Source: Takakia lepidozioides (lineage: Eukaryota > Streptophyta > Takakiopsida > Takakiales > Takakiaceae). Taken from it: 60,000 nucleotides of DNA. Positions 21,857 to 31,277 of the stretch are shown here, piece by piece. The position numbers were made by a program, and so were the translations under genes. The first letter of the stretch is position 1. Every line of letters begins with the position of its first letter. The notes beneath the pieces are model-generated. The model was not told the origin of the DNA, did not search any database, and was given only the letters and a program-made list of their open reading frames with translations. The stretch lies in assembly GCA_030704615.1 (NCBI GenBank), contig CM060734.1, positions 18,106,001-18,166,000 on the forward strand, read 5' to 3'.

Positions 21857-22321
21857 TTATTTGTTTCTGGGTTGATGTTCTCTATCCCGTGGTGGATAGT
21901 CATCTCGTGGCCTCTGATAACGATTACCCATATTGTATCGTCTTGGTCCATCCGATCCTCCCCGTCGGACTTGGACTTGGTGTACCCCCACCTCTCGTGT
22001 GTACCCACTCTTCTTGGCCCATTGATTGTAAATACAATGGTTGGTATTATGATTGTTCATATGACAAATATTACAGTATTTGTCTTTCATGTGGCATTCT
22101 GTTGCCAAGTGTCCTACAGTCCCGCATTTGTGACACCATATTGCCTTTCGTGGCCCTTCATCTTTAAACTTCTTGATAGCCTCTGCTATCTTCTGATCCA
22201 AAGTGGTTTTGTCAATCACTTCTTTCTTCTTTTGCTTGGGTTTTTCTTCATCATCAGAGTCTTCTTCTTCTAAGGGATCCTTGGAATCTTTACTTCTGCT
22301 CTGATGAGATCCCAATTCCAA
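21857..22321 (-). pseudogene. Ogre-like gag C-terminus, zinc knuckles
   Basis: This minus frame has an acidic stretch, a KPKQKKKEV basic patch, the CCHC knuckle CHKCGTVGHLATEC and a second Cys/His motif CNICHMNNHNTNHC. It continues gag: the upstream frame ends LAEAV, followed by one TGA and then TAKKLELGSH in the same frame. That single TGA separates the two gag parts; it is either a mutation or a readthrough site. Confidence 0.75.
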
Positions 22322-22333
22322 TTTCTTTGCAGT

Positions 22334-23431
22334 TCATACTGCTTCAGCCAAAGTGTTGTTAGGCATGACTGTAACCATGGTTACATATTCAGGACGAAGT
22401 CTGTTGATGAACCATGATTTTTGCAAGTCATCACCTGATGCTTGAGGTAGCTTCCTGATCAGAGTCTTCATTCTCTCCAGGTAGTCAACTACCAATTCTT
22501 TCTTTTTCTGTCTCAAGTTCTGTAATCCTGTGAAGATTTCAGACGTGGATTTGTTGGATCTATATCGTTCTTGGAATGCGGCCCTCATATCCGCCCAATT
22601 TGCAAAGTGATTGGCTGGAAAGGTTGCCAACCATTCAATGTCTTTTCTGGCCATTGAACAAGGAAATAATCGGATCTTTTCCTGGTCTGTTGCTTCATTG
22701 TAAATGGTGCACATGTTCTCAAATTGATTGAGATGGATATCCGGGTCAGATTTCCCATCATATAAAGGAAACGACGGTCTGGTTTTGCTTGCTACTAAAG
22801 CCATTGGTGCTGCTGGTGCAATCGGCTGTCCAAACTGAAATGGTCCCGCTGCTGCTGGCTGTGTTGGTGTTGGGATTGTCAAGACTAGTGGTGTTGTTGG
22901 TGTTTGTCTTCCAAACAATGATTCAAAACTAGGAGGTCCTTGTCCCAATGATAGTCGTCTTCCAGCTGCTATCCCTACTAAGCTTAATAAATCTTTAAAA
23001 GCTTTGAGTGCAGTTCTGGTTATCCTTTCTGGAGAAGTAGTTTCACTTCTCTCACCTTCTTCACTCAAAATAATCTCAAATTTTTCTTCCAATATTTCAG
23101 CAAAACCTCGATTTGGACTTGTTACTGTAGAAGGTCTTTCAGATCTTTCTTGTGGTAACCATGCGCCAAGTGCATTACTTGCAACTCCTTCTGGTGTAGT
23201 GTTCTCACTTTCTAGAGATCCGATTTCCTGATCTTCTGGTTTATCAATGTCAGTTTGTCTTGATGCCTCACCTTGAATAATATTCAAGTTTTGTAATTCC
23301 GGGAACTCTTTTCTCAACCGAGCTTCCCTTTCTGTAGCATATTTCTCTATTCTTTCAGCTCTGTCTTTCTTAGCTTTTTCCTTATTTTCCTCATTCATTC
23401 CCACATCATATACAAAATTCCTTTTCAGCAC
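22334..23431 (-). CDS. Ogre-like gag
   Basis: 365-aa frame with a charged N-terminus (KKDRAERIEKYATEREARL), a disordered P/T/A-rich middle and a retrotransposon gag domain (FPLYDGKSDPDIHLNQFEN, CSMARKDIEWLATFPANHFANW, FQERYRSNKS, LVVDYLERMKTLI). It forms the particle shell. The ATG at 23431 follows stops, and translation may start at an inner Met. It is interrupted only by the TGA at its end. Confidence 0.75.
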   Translation of the reverse strand: MLKRNFVYDVGMNEENKEKAKKDRAERIEKYATEREARLRKEFPELQNLNIIQGEASRQTDIDKPEDQEIGSLESENTTPEGVASNALGAWLPQERSERPSTVTSPNRGFAEILEEKFEIILSEEGERSETTSPERITRTALKAFKDLLSLVGIAAGRRLSLGQGPPSFESLFGRQTPTTPLVLTIPTPTQPAAAGPFQFGQPIAPAAPMALVASKTRPSFPLYDGKSDPDIHLNQFENMCTIYNEATDQEKIRLFPCSMARKDIEWLATFPANHFANWADMRAAFQERYRSNKSTSEIFTGLQNLRQKKKELVVDYLERMKTLIRKLPQASGDDLQKSWFINRLRPEYVTMVTVMPNNTLAEAV

Positions 23432-23560
23432 CCTTTAATAAGCCTTGGTATGTCAGTAAAGAAAATTATAGTGGTCTCTACCCTTTCTCCAAGATTTACA
23501 TCATCTTGCCAGAATCCGTATCACGACTTAATTTTCCTTTACTGATTGATCACCAATCTT

Positions 23561-24003
23561 TTAATGGGCACAATAATACCATTTGTCTTTCTCAGTGTAT
23601 CTGACTTGTAACAAGTCTTTGGGTATCCAGTACTCTACTGCTTCTATGATCATATGACAATATTCATAATTTGAACATCCTTCCCTAGAAATATAACTAG
23701 TGTAGCAAACTATTCTGATTGGGATTAGAGTAATCAATAAAGCTAGACGAGACAACCATTCTTTACTTCTGATTCTACATTCCCAAGGTGCTCGTGTAAT
23801 ACTGATCACTCCTCCCTTTAATCCCCATTTGTCATCTTCTTTCGCAATTGAAAGAAAGATCTTATGTTGTATTGCTACTAGTAAGCCATGAAATTTTTCC
23901 AGGAATGCTTTCCATTCCTCTGCTTCCGTTGACTCGTTCTTTTGTGATTTCAAGAAATCACTGAGTAGCCATCCTTCCTTGAGTTCACTTGAACTCAACA
24001 TAC
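23561..24003 (-). CDS. Extra ORF between primer site and gag of the Ogre-like element
   Basis: About 147 aa from the ATG just after the primer site (MLSSSELKEGWLLSDF). It contains ESTEAEEWKAFLEKFHGLL, W-rich segments and ends KDKWYYCAH. A separate ORF at this place is a hallmark of Ogre elements; its function is unknown. No known domain is recognised. Confidence 0.55.
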
Positions 24004-24008
24004 CGTTA

Positions 24009-24027
24009 GTCCCCAGTATGGTCGCCA
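24009..24027 (-). other. Primer binding site of the Ogre-like element
   Basis: Minus-strand TGGCGACCATACTGGGGAC starts two bases after the LTR end. It resembles the tRNA-Arg-type primer sites of Tat/Ogre elements; the tRNA assignment is from memory of the family. Confidence 0.65.
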
Positions 24028-24029
24028 AA

Positions 24030-24839
24030 TGTTAACCGCTGGTTTATGACTTAGACAAAATAGGCTCTCAACTCTACAGCCCATTTCCGAAGACATGCAA
24101 CAGAGGTTGTCCGACGGTATGCCTTCTGAAACGATTACAGAGTAATTGTTTGAAAGATAGCTAACCCCCGGTAGTTGTATGAATCAACATTTCGGCAGGT
24201 TGCTTAATCCTATTAATTAAGTCCAACCCGCAGTCTCATCGTCTAAAAAGGTCTTAGTCGGAAAGGCTGGAGCCTCTTTGTTCATACAATTATACAGTAT
24301 TCAAGACAACAAGATCCATTCTGAGATGATACACATTCTCACCATCTCACGTTATCTCATAATGCACATTCTCTCCATCTCACGTTCACTCTACACAGAG
24401 ATACTTGGAATAGCATGGCTTTACTTCAGATTTCATTACATCATAGCATAAGTACACATCGAATCACTCTGAGTCCACTGGATACACACTGATCACTGAT
24501 ACCTTCTAAGTTGCGTGCAACCCTTTTAAACTATGCTCAAAAGAGCCGTTACAGCATGTAGTCATTAATGACCGTTGCCTAACTGCCTACACAACCTAAA
24601 GGGTTTGCCAAAAAGTGGCTCGTGGTAGTGGTCGTGACTTGTGGTCGTGTCCAAAGTTCGTACACGGTCCACGGCCCTTCACTACTTCCTCTATTAGTAA
24701 AGCCTATGCTACCATGGCCGTGTGACACTTAGCCTTTTCTGCCCGTGACCGGGTAGTGTAAGCCAATCACTACCCGGTATGTCCCATCGTGACTCTCGCT
24801 GCCTGGCCCTCGTAGTTGTGTCATACTTAGCCGTTACCA
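24030..24839 (-). repeat. 5' LTR of the Ogre-like element
   Basis: 810 bp that start TGGTAACGGCTAAG and end GGTTAACA on the minus strand, i.e. TG...CA. It matches the 3' LTR with many substitutions and lacks about 90 bp, so the insertion is not recent. Confidence 0.85.
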
Positions 24840-24844
24840 GAGAT
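24840..24844. repeat. Target-site duplication GAGAT (right)
   Basis: Second copy of the 5-bp duplication flanking the Ogre-like element (other copy 16838-16842). Confidence 0.85.
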
Positions 24845-25035
24845 CCACTCCATCGATCTTGCAAATGGTGAAGTTGTCACGTCCCTCCTAACTCCCCAGC
24901 TGAAGAGGAACATCGAACGCCACCCTCATTGCCAGTTGTGGTTCTCCTTTGGCAAAACGCACCTCAATAGAGGCCCCCACATCACTTGTCGGGAGCCCCA
25001 GCTTCCGTGCCGTTGTGTATTCCCACCACTCATAC
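24845..25035 (-). pseudogene. Chromovirus protease fragment, interrupted
   Basis: The minus strand encodes YTTARKLGLPTSDVG, IEVRFAKGEPQLAM and then, past one TAG, NFTICKIDGVDL, the middle of a Ty3/gypsy protease. The next residue should be ILGMIFL, which is found at 16837 on the far side of the Ogre-like element. On its other side it joins an LTR in the opposite orientation at about 25036, a rearrangement junction. Confidence 0.7.
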
Positions 25036-25526
25036 TGTCGCAGCCCTTTACCTTGAGGGCGGGGGGCCGGGACACAAGAGGGGCTGCCCTTGTGGTGGGG
25101 GCAGTGGCAGCGAATAGGAAAGGGGGCTGAAGCACCCTTGAGTGCCAAGGGCACTTAAGGAGGCGGAGGCACTCACTAGGTGGAGCCCCGCAAACCGGGT
25201 TGCGGTGGTGGGGGCTCCACGGGGGGGGGGGGGGTAGCGTAGGGAGTCATAGTGGGGGTGGCATAGCACTCACCATGAGGCTGAGGCCTTGTGGTGGGAG
25301 TCGTGGGGAGTCTTGGGACTCACCGCGGTCCATTTGGGGCCGTGGTGGGTGGGCCAAGACTCACCGCGACTCACTGAGGAAGGTTGAGGGTCTAAGTGGT
25401 GGTGCACCAGATTTGGACTTGGCTACTTGTGGAACCCCCGTGGACACCTACAGAAGTATATATAGGGAGCAGTACCCCGAGAATGGTGCAAGCCCGTTGG
25501 TGTCTACCAAATTGAGGTGCACGACA
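25036..25526 (+). mobile_element. LTR (copy C), U3-truncated
   Basis: Plus-strand homolog of 32793-33515 with the TATA box TATATATAGGG at 25457 and the end ACGACA at 25526. The first about 620 bp of copy B and an R/U5 segment of about 210 bp (present at 33264-33480) are missing. Confidence 0.75.
25457..25464 (+). promoter_or_regulatory. TATA box of LTR copy C
   Basis: TATATATA is followed by GGGAGCAGTACCCCGAGAA. It is conserved in LTR copies A and B. Confidence 0.55.
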
Positions 25527-25528
25527 CT

Positions 25529-25540
25529 TGGTGTCAGAGC
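25529..25540 (+). other. Primer binding site (initiator tRNA-Met type)
   Basis: TGGTGTCAGAGC lies two bases after the LTR end. The plant consensus complementary to initiator tRNA-Met is TGGTATCAGAGC, so it differs at one base. Confidence 0.75.
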
Positions 25541-25550
25541 TTAGAATTCA

Positions 25551-26500
25551 GTATGCGATCGTCCTTGAGACCGAAGCGGCAAATGGAAGAGGCGCTTTAT
25601 GCTTCTGAAAGCGAGGCCGCTCAAGAACGGGCGGAATCTGGGGAGTTGGAGCCCGAGGACTTCCTAAAGGCTCTGCGAGACCAACAGATGTCTCCCATGC
25701 CAGCAGCCTTTTGGGAAGGGTTGTTGGCGCAGTTTGGCGGGACATTGAAAGACGTGATGAGGGCGGCTAATGCCACTTCCACTAAGGCAAAGTTTAAGGT
25801 GAAGCCTAAGGAACCTGACACCTTTGAGGGCATCCGAAATTAGAAGGCACTCAACACCTGACTCTTGGAGCTGGAGCAGTACTTTTGGGCGGCCAAGTTA
25901 AGTGACGAGGATCGGGTGGAAGTGGCTCCCATCTATTTGAGGGGCTATGCTCAACAATGGTGGCAGAAGCGCCTTCATGACCAAGGGCCAAACCCAGAAA
26001 CTTAGTTGAGTTGGAGTGGGTTCAAGGAACTTATGAAAAGACAGTTTGTGCCTCTCAACGCGTCCTGGCTCCAGGGATAAGATGAGGAATTTGAAGCAAA
26101 TGGATGACATTCGGGGATATGTTCAGGCTTTCAATGTGTTTTTGCTCGAAATAGCGGATATGGCGGAACCAAAAATGGTTTTCAACTTTGTGGCGGGACT
26201 GGCCCCATGGGCCAGGCGGAAGTTGGAGGAGAGGCCACCAAAGACTTTGAACGCGAAAAGGGCTGAATGTTTTCTCGGATGTCCCTAGGGGCAAAAGACA
26301 GTGTCGTACGGAGCTGAACCACAAGAAGGTCCGGCAAGATGGTGACTCCTTCCGACCGGAAAAGAAGTGGGATAGGCCACGCGGCAACAATGGCGCATGG
26401 AAATCAAAGGGAGGTCCTTCGCACATCAAGGCGGCACCCAGTGCTCCGAAAGGAAAATCAAGTGCGTCGGCTCATGGCGGATAGAAGGCGACCTTTGATG
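25551..26500 (+). pseudogene. Chromovirus gag (several stops and frame changes)
   Basis: From ATG 25551 the protein has a charged N-terminus, FWEGLLAQFGGTLKDVMRA and KEPDTFEGIRN. After TAG it continues in frame with LLELEQYFWAAKLSDEDRV and YLRGYAQQWWQKRLHD, and then FKELMKRQFVPLN. This is the retrotransposon gag domain. Stops occur at 25841, 25859 and 26003, and frame changes after 26080 and 26285. A partial second copy of the region lies at 36061-36440. Confidence 0.75.
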
Positions 26501-26502
26501 GG

Positions 26503-26796
26503 GTGTGCTTTAAATGCGGGGAGCTCGGGCACATGACCAAGAAGTGCTTGAAACCCCGACAGTTGAACATGACTCGGGCGACCACGGAGCTGTTCGAAGA
26601 ATCCATCAGCCGCTTGGTGGAGGCGGTGGTCGCCAAGACTTGCAAGGTAGGCAACTACTCTTGCGAGTTGTATCAGGAGACGGGAGCTTTGCGTAAAGGG
26701 AGTCAGTTGATGTTTGTGAGCGGGATAATTTCCGGAACTAACATGTCGTTGTTGGTGGACACAGGAGCGTCGCACTCCTTATCTTACATTTTGTGA
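26503..26796 (+). pseudogene. Chromovirus zinc knuckle and protease start
   Basis: The frame includes the CCHC knuckle CFKCGELGHMTKKC (26506-26547) and ends with the retropepsin active site LLVDTGASHSL. It stops abruptly after SYIL at 26796. The next part of the protease, YTTARKLGLP, is found on the minus strand at about 25030. Confidence 0.8.
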
Positions 26797-26811
26797 ATAT
26801 GTCCAAATCTT

Positions 26812-26828
26812 AAACCCTAAACCCTAAA
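26812..26828 (+). repeat. Interstitial telomere-like AAACCCTAAACCCTAAA
   Basis: Two and a half AAACCCT units, the plant-type telomere repeat, lie 16 bp after the point where the chromovirus protease homology ends. Such short tracts can mark repaired breaks or occur by chance. Confidence 0.5.
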
Positions 26829-26944
26829 GAGGTGGTTGCGTATGCAACACCCATTCGGTCAACATGTTCTCTTATTAATTTTTCATTTGACTAGGGGTGT
26901 TGCGCACGCTACACCCATATATTCGCATATCCGCCCGGGTGAGA

Positions 26945-28205
26945 CCTTAACACTCTCCAGAACGGAAATGCGGTAACGCATTTCCATCCAGCAAGCACGG
27001 TATGTGAAGGTGGAATGGAAATGCGGTACCGCATTTCCGTTCTGATTGAGAATTATGAACAACGGGAACTGAAATGCGGCACCGCATTTCCGTCCGAGTC
27101 GCACTTTCCGACATTCCAGAACGGAAATGCGGCGCCGCATTTCCCTTTTGTATCTGATGCATGGAGCCGAGTGCAATTCCGACCGGTTGAGACATTCATA
27201 CTATCCAGAACGGAAATGCGGTGCCGCATTTCTGTTCTGACTGAAAATCGTGAACCATCGGAACTGAAATGCGGCAGCGCATTTCCATCCGAGTCGCACC
27301 TCCCAACATTCCAGAACGCAAATGCGGCACCGCATTTCCGTTCTGATGAAAAATCGTGAAACATCGGAACTGAAATGCGGTACCGCATTTCCGTCGGAGT
27401 CGCACCTTCCGACATTCCAAAACGGAAATGCGGCGCTGCATTACCGTTTTGTATGTGAGGCATGGAGCTGTGGAACGAAAATGCGGCACCGCATTTCCGC
27501 CAGGGTCAGACCTTAATACTCTACAGAACAGAAATGCGGTACCGCATTTCCGTTCTGACTGAAAATCGTGAACAACGGGAACAGAAATGCGGCTCCGCAT
27601 TTCCGTCCGAGTCGCACCTTCCGACATTCTCGAACGGAAATGCGGCGCCGCATTTCCGTTTCGTATACGAGGCCTGGAGCTGTGGGACGGAAATGTGGTG
27701 CCGCATTTCCATCCATGTGAGACCTTCAAACTTTCCAGACAGGAAATGCGGCACCGCATTTCTGTTCAGGTGAGACCTCTATACTTTCCCGAACGGAAAT
27801 GTGGAACGGCATTTCCGTTCATGAACTAAGGTATGTGAAGGGGGAACGGAAATGCGGTACCGTATTTCGATTCAGATTGAAAATCATGAACCATGGGAAC
27901 TGAAATGTTGTGCCGCATTTCCGTCCGAATCGCACCTTTCGACATTCTTGAACGGAAATGCGGCGCCGCATTTCCCTTTTGTATCTCACATGGAGCTGTG
28001 GGACGGAAATGCGGCACCGTATTTCCGTTCAACAACTAAGGTATGTGAAGGTGGAACAGAAATGCGGTGCCGCATTTTCTTCCAACAAGTACGGATGTGT
28101 AGGCTTCGTGATGGTACTTAACGGAAATGCGGCGCCGCATTCGCATTTTCACTCCAACTCATCAGACGCTGGGACGGAAATGCCTTGAAATGTGAACACG
28201 TGGAG
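26945..28205. repeat. Palindromic array 2 (core AAATGCGGYRCCGCATTT)
   Basis: About 22 copies of an 18-24 bp imperfect palindrome occur at about 26963, 27011, 27071, 27118, 27207, 27261, 27311, 27367, 27418, 27472, 27526, 27580, 27630, 27684, 27738, 27791, 27845, 27899, 27950, 27999, 28053 and 28119, mostly 50-54 bp apart. Arms are conserved while the central two bases vary (TA, CA, TG, CG, AG). Spacers fall into classes recurring in the order A (ACTGAAAATCGTGAAC), B (GAGTCGCACCTTCCGACATT), C (GCATGGAGCTGTGG), D (GAGACCTT) or E (CTAAGGTATGTGAAGG), i.e. a higher-order repeat of about 160-215 bp. Reading frames through it are repeat translations. It ends about 0.4 kb before gene 2. Confidence 0.9.
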
Positions 28206-30046
28206 CAACAGAATTGCGGCACATGTCTGCACTCTATCTGACTGAAGTGGCATGAGGCGGCGCGGCCTGACCGTTGGATAATGATGTTTGTTTTTTCGGA
28301 CGGCAGGCGTACCCTGAACGATTCGAATTTCGTAATGACGCAAAGTCCACGAGGAGACACTTTCGTCCAACCCTTTCGAACCCAAGTGGTGCATCACCCG
28401 CCGTTTCATCTACTTTTGTCGTGTCTCCTCAGTCACCCCTCTCGCGCCCTTTCCATCTGCACTCTTTGCCCCTTTTCCCTGTCTCTGTTCTTCTTATGCT
28501 CGAACCTGAGAGGGGGGAGTTCGTGCACCATACAGGAGACCTCGTCGCAAGCTCCGAAAATTATACTTCGGACGTAGGCCAATGCCGAAGGGGAGGAAGC
28601 AGATGCATCTACAGGAAGAGATTGCCATCTCCGAGCAGCAGGCCACTCAGGCAACCCAGCCACCAGTGAGAGCTCCATGCGATCGGGCTGCGCGCAGCTG
28701 ATCGAGCACCGAACCCCCCATTTTGCTTCTGTAATTCTTAGACTGAATGCTAGGAGACTTAAATGCAGAACATGTTTGCACGCCTAACAGGAAAGGTGGA
28801 CGTGCTGGAGGGATCGCAGGAATCCGAAGAGCCGCAGGAAGAGTGCGAGGAGCTAGCTGCAGCACGTACACCCACCCGATCCCCGAGCGCGGGTATTCCT
28901 GCCGGGCCTAGCCCTGTACGTTTCAAAGACGCGGCTTCGAAGGGCAAGTTCAAAGCCCCAGAGATCGACTCGCGTTCTTCGGTCATGGAGAATCGCCAGC
29001 AGGGGTCGGGCCCTTCTCCAGCAAAGTCGAAGAAGAAGCAGCCCGTCCCTCTACTGGTTTCTGAACCGGCTCAGGCCGCTTCACCCCCCCCCACGCGAAT
29101 GAAGCAGCCTGGTAAAAGACAGATTCAGTTGCAGCAGACACCTTCACCTGCAAGGATGAGGAAGCAGAAGGCAATCAGGGCGACGGCCGAACAATCTCCC
29201 GCAAAACCGCTTCCACGAGCTGAAGCTCAGTTCCTGGAAGATTTCCCGCCTACAGATGTTGGGGCCGACTCTGCTGCAGCGAAGGCAATGGGATCGACCG
29301 TTTCTGTCGATTTGGTACCGGAGGAGGGTGCTGCCGCTCAACGTTCGCAGCAAGACCTCACCACCGATGAGCAAGCAGGCCCGGAGGAGGCCTCTGCAAT
29401 GGCAGAATTGCCCGCAGACAGGCCCCAGAGTGCAGCTCCAGTTGAGGATGCTCCAGCTGCTCAGCCACTACCGGCACCTACAGACATGTCTCCAGAGGAT
29501 TTCAAAAGTGCAGCGGATAAAATGTTGGAGGAGACACACAGTAGCATTGGGAGTTCTGGGCAGCAGGGTATTCCAGCGGACTCTTCGAATCCCACTCTGT
29601 CGCATGGTCTCCCTTCCCATCGTCAGGCAGGCCCTTCCCGGAGATGTGGATAAGCTCAAGTTCGCATTTTGAGAAGAGTACCGTCTGGGATCGGCAGCGT
29701 TTTACGTTTCCATTGAGAATGAGGACGGCGAAACTCGTGGACCCACTGCCGATGAATTGTCAACGTGGGATACCCACTGGCACACTCGCAACCACGAATT
29801 CGAGGCGACGCTGAAGGGTGATCCAGACTTCGGCCATATGTCGGGTAAAATGTTCTTTGTGTGAGACGGGAATCACCGACTTCTTGCCTGGTGGGAGTAC
29901 ATCAAGCAGAACCATGCCAAGCACATTGGCTGGCATTACATGGTGGAGTGTGTCATCCTCAAGATGAAGGCGGCAGACTCTTCCCTGCTCAAGAATGCCA
30001 TGGCGGACCTCAACTCGTAAGATACTCATATCCTCCCTAGCACGTT

Positions 30047-30068
30047 CGAAATGCGGTGCCGCATTTCG
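30047..30068. repeat. Array-2 palindrome inside a gene 2 intron
   Basis: A 22-bp imperfect palindrome with the array-2 core AAATGCGGTGCCGCATTT lies in the intron 30017-30126, about 1.9 kb from the array. Apart from the central two bases the arms match perfectly. Confidence 0.8.
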
Positions 30069-31256
30069 GTTTCCAATCTGGTTTGTTTCCGTGCTTCCGT
30101 GTACTGAACTGGAGAGTGTGCCTTGCAGGGTCACGGAGAATGCGTACGTGCATACCCACATGGCACATATGCTGTACAAGGTGAGGAAAACTGGTCTCAC
30201 TGATCCGCAGATGTTTGCGGAAATGCTGGAGCCCGAGCTCATTCAGAAAGCCGTTGCAAAAACAGACCGGACATGGTATCGTCTCACTATGGATGGAATG
30301 GTGGAGGTGATATACGAAGTAAGTCGTCCTCCGATTTCCCTCTGCTCATCCTTCCCCCAATTTCCAGTAATCTTTCCACATGAATCGAATGTAACTCTTC
30401 TGCATGTTTTTGTTGGCAGTCAAACATCAAGCTGGATTTGGCCCATGCCAAACGCTTCTTCATGGAAAGTGAGGGGCAGGTGAAAACGTTGCAGTCATTG
30501 ACTGAGCACTTGAAGGAAACCAGTATCAAGTCCAGAACCAAATACAAGTCAAAGCTTGTGAAGCTGGTGGCAATTGCAGATCCGGCACTTGGAAAGGACT
30601 TCATCCCCGAGATTGCAAAACACTATTCTTGGGCCATGCAGCCGACCATGCAATTGGAGAAACTGCATCACCTCTCAACGGCATGTGTTGAGGCAAAAGA
30701 GAAGGTGAGGTTTCAATGCACTGAAGTTCCTTCCTAGCAATAGCCACTCTCTTCCAGCTCCTGACATTGGATCGGAAATGGCAGACACGGTGGCTGTCGA
30801 TCTGGAATGCATCCGAGAGCATAAGGACAATGTGGTCTTTTCCACTGGAAGTTTCCGACCCTGCAGTGGATGTGTGGCTCAACCGCATGACTTGGTGGTT
30901 CCAGGTAATTCAAGGTACTTCCCCAGATTTGCTTTCTGAAATGAATTCCCTGAACTGCTACGTGACAATGCATTTGGGAATCGCAGGTAATGTGGAATGC
31001 GAAGGAGCAAGTCGTAATGCACACAAATTTGTTCGGCTTGTACGTCAAATGGGATGGAACACAGACATTGGAAGACTACGTGACACGTTTCAGATGTGCG
31101 TACAAGGACAACCTTTTCGCCAGAGAGAGCTACAGACAGCAAGAAGGAGCGTGGAGTTTATACATCAGGAGGGAGCGGGGAAAGCTGTAATGCGAATTGT
31201 TTACAGGTGAAGCACAGCTGCCCTTGTATGTGAAGCCTGGTTATGAGGTTTGTCTC

Positions 31257-31277
31257 CGAAATGCGGCACCGCATTCG
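31257..31277. repeat. Array-2 palindrome between gene 2 exons
   Basis: CGAAATGCGGCACCGCATTCG is a further isolated copy of the array-2 palindrome, in the non-coding stretch between the exon ending near 31190 and that starting at 31350. The following CGCATTTT also matches the end of the last array unit at 28141. Confidence 0.8.

Larger units (their letters stand above)
16843..24839 (-). mobile_element. Tat/Ogre-like LTR retrotransposon, complete ends, non-autonomous
   Basis: An element of about 8.0 kb on the minus strand. It has a 5' LTR (24839-24030), a primer site (24027-24009), an extra ORF before gag (about 24001-23561), gag (23431-22334), zinc knuckles (22321-21857), protease and RT start (21312 to about 20250), then a long Gln/Glu-rich coiled-coil ORF instead of RT, RNase H and integrase, a polypurine tract (17749-17737) and a 3' LTR (17736-16843). 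The extra ORF ahead of gag and a primer site of TGGCGACC...CTGGGGAC type are characteristic of plant Tat/Ogre elements. It is inserted in a chromovirus protease gene with a 5-bp duplication GAGAT. Lacking most of pol, it must have depended on another element for movement. Confidence 0.85.

Noticed and set aside
17841-23231. Plus-strand ORFs across the Ogre-like element
   Set aside because: Shadow frames opposite gag, protease and the coiled-coil ORF; Ser/Cys-rich antisense composition.
27015-27829. ORFs encoding repeats of EMRYRISV and NAAPHFR type
   Set aside because: Translations of the palindromic array in several frames on both strands; no codon constraint.
26945-28205. CRISPR array
   Set aside because: Palindromic repeats with spacers look CRISPR-like, but spacers recur in classes, repeats vary, no cas genes exist nearby and the DNA is eukaryotic.
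31191-31210. A 20-bp intron in gene 2 (GTAATGCG...TTACAG)
   Set aside because: Far too short for a spliceosomal intron; more likely a stop codon or a larger intron ending at 31349.
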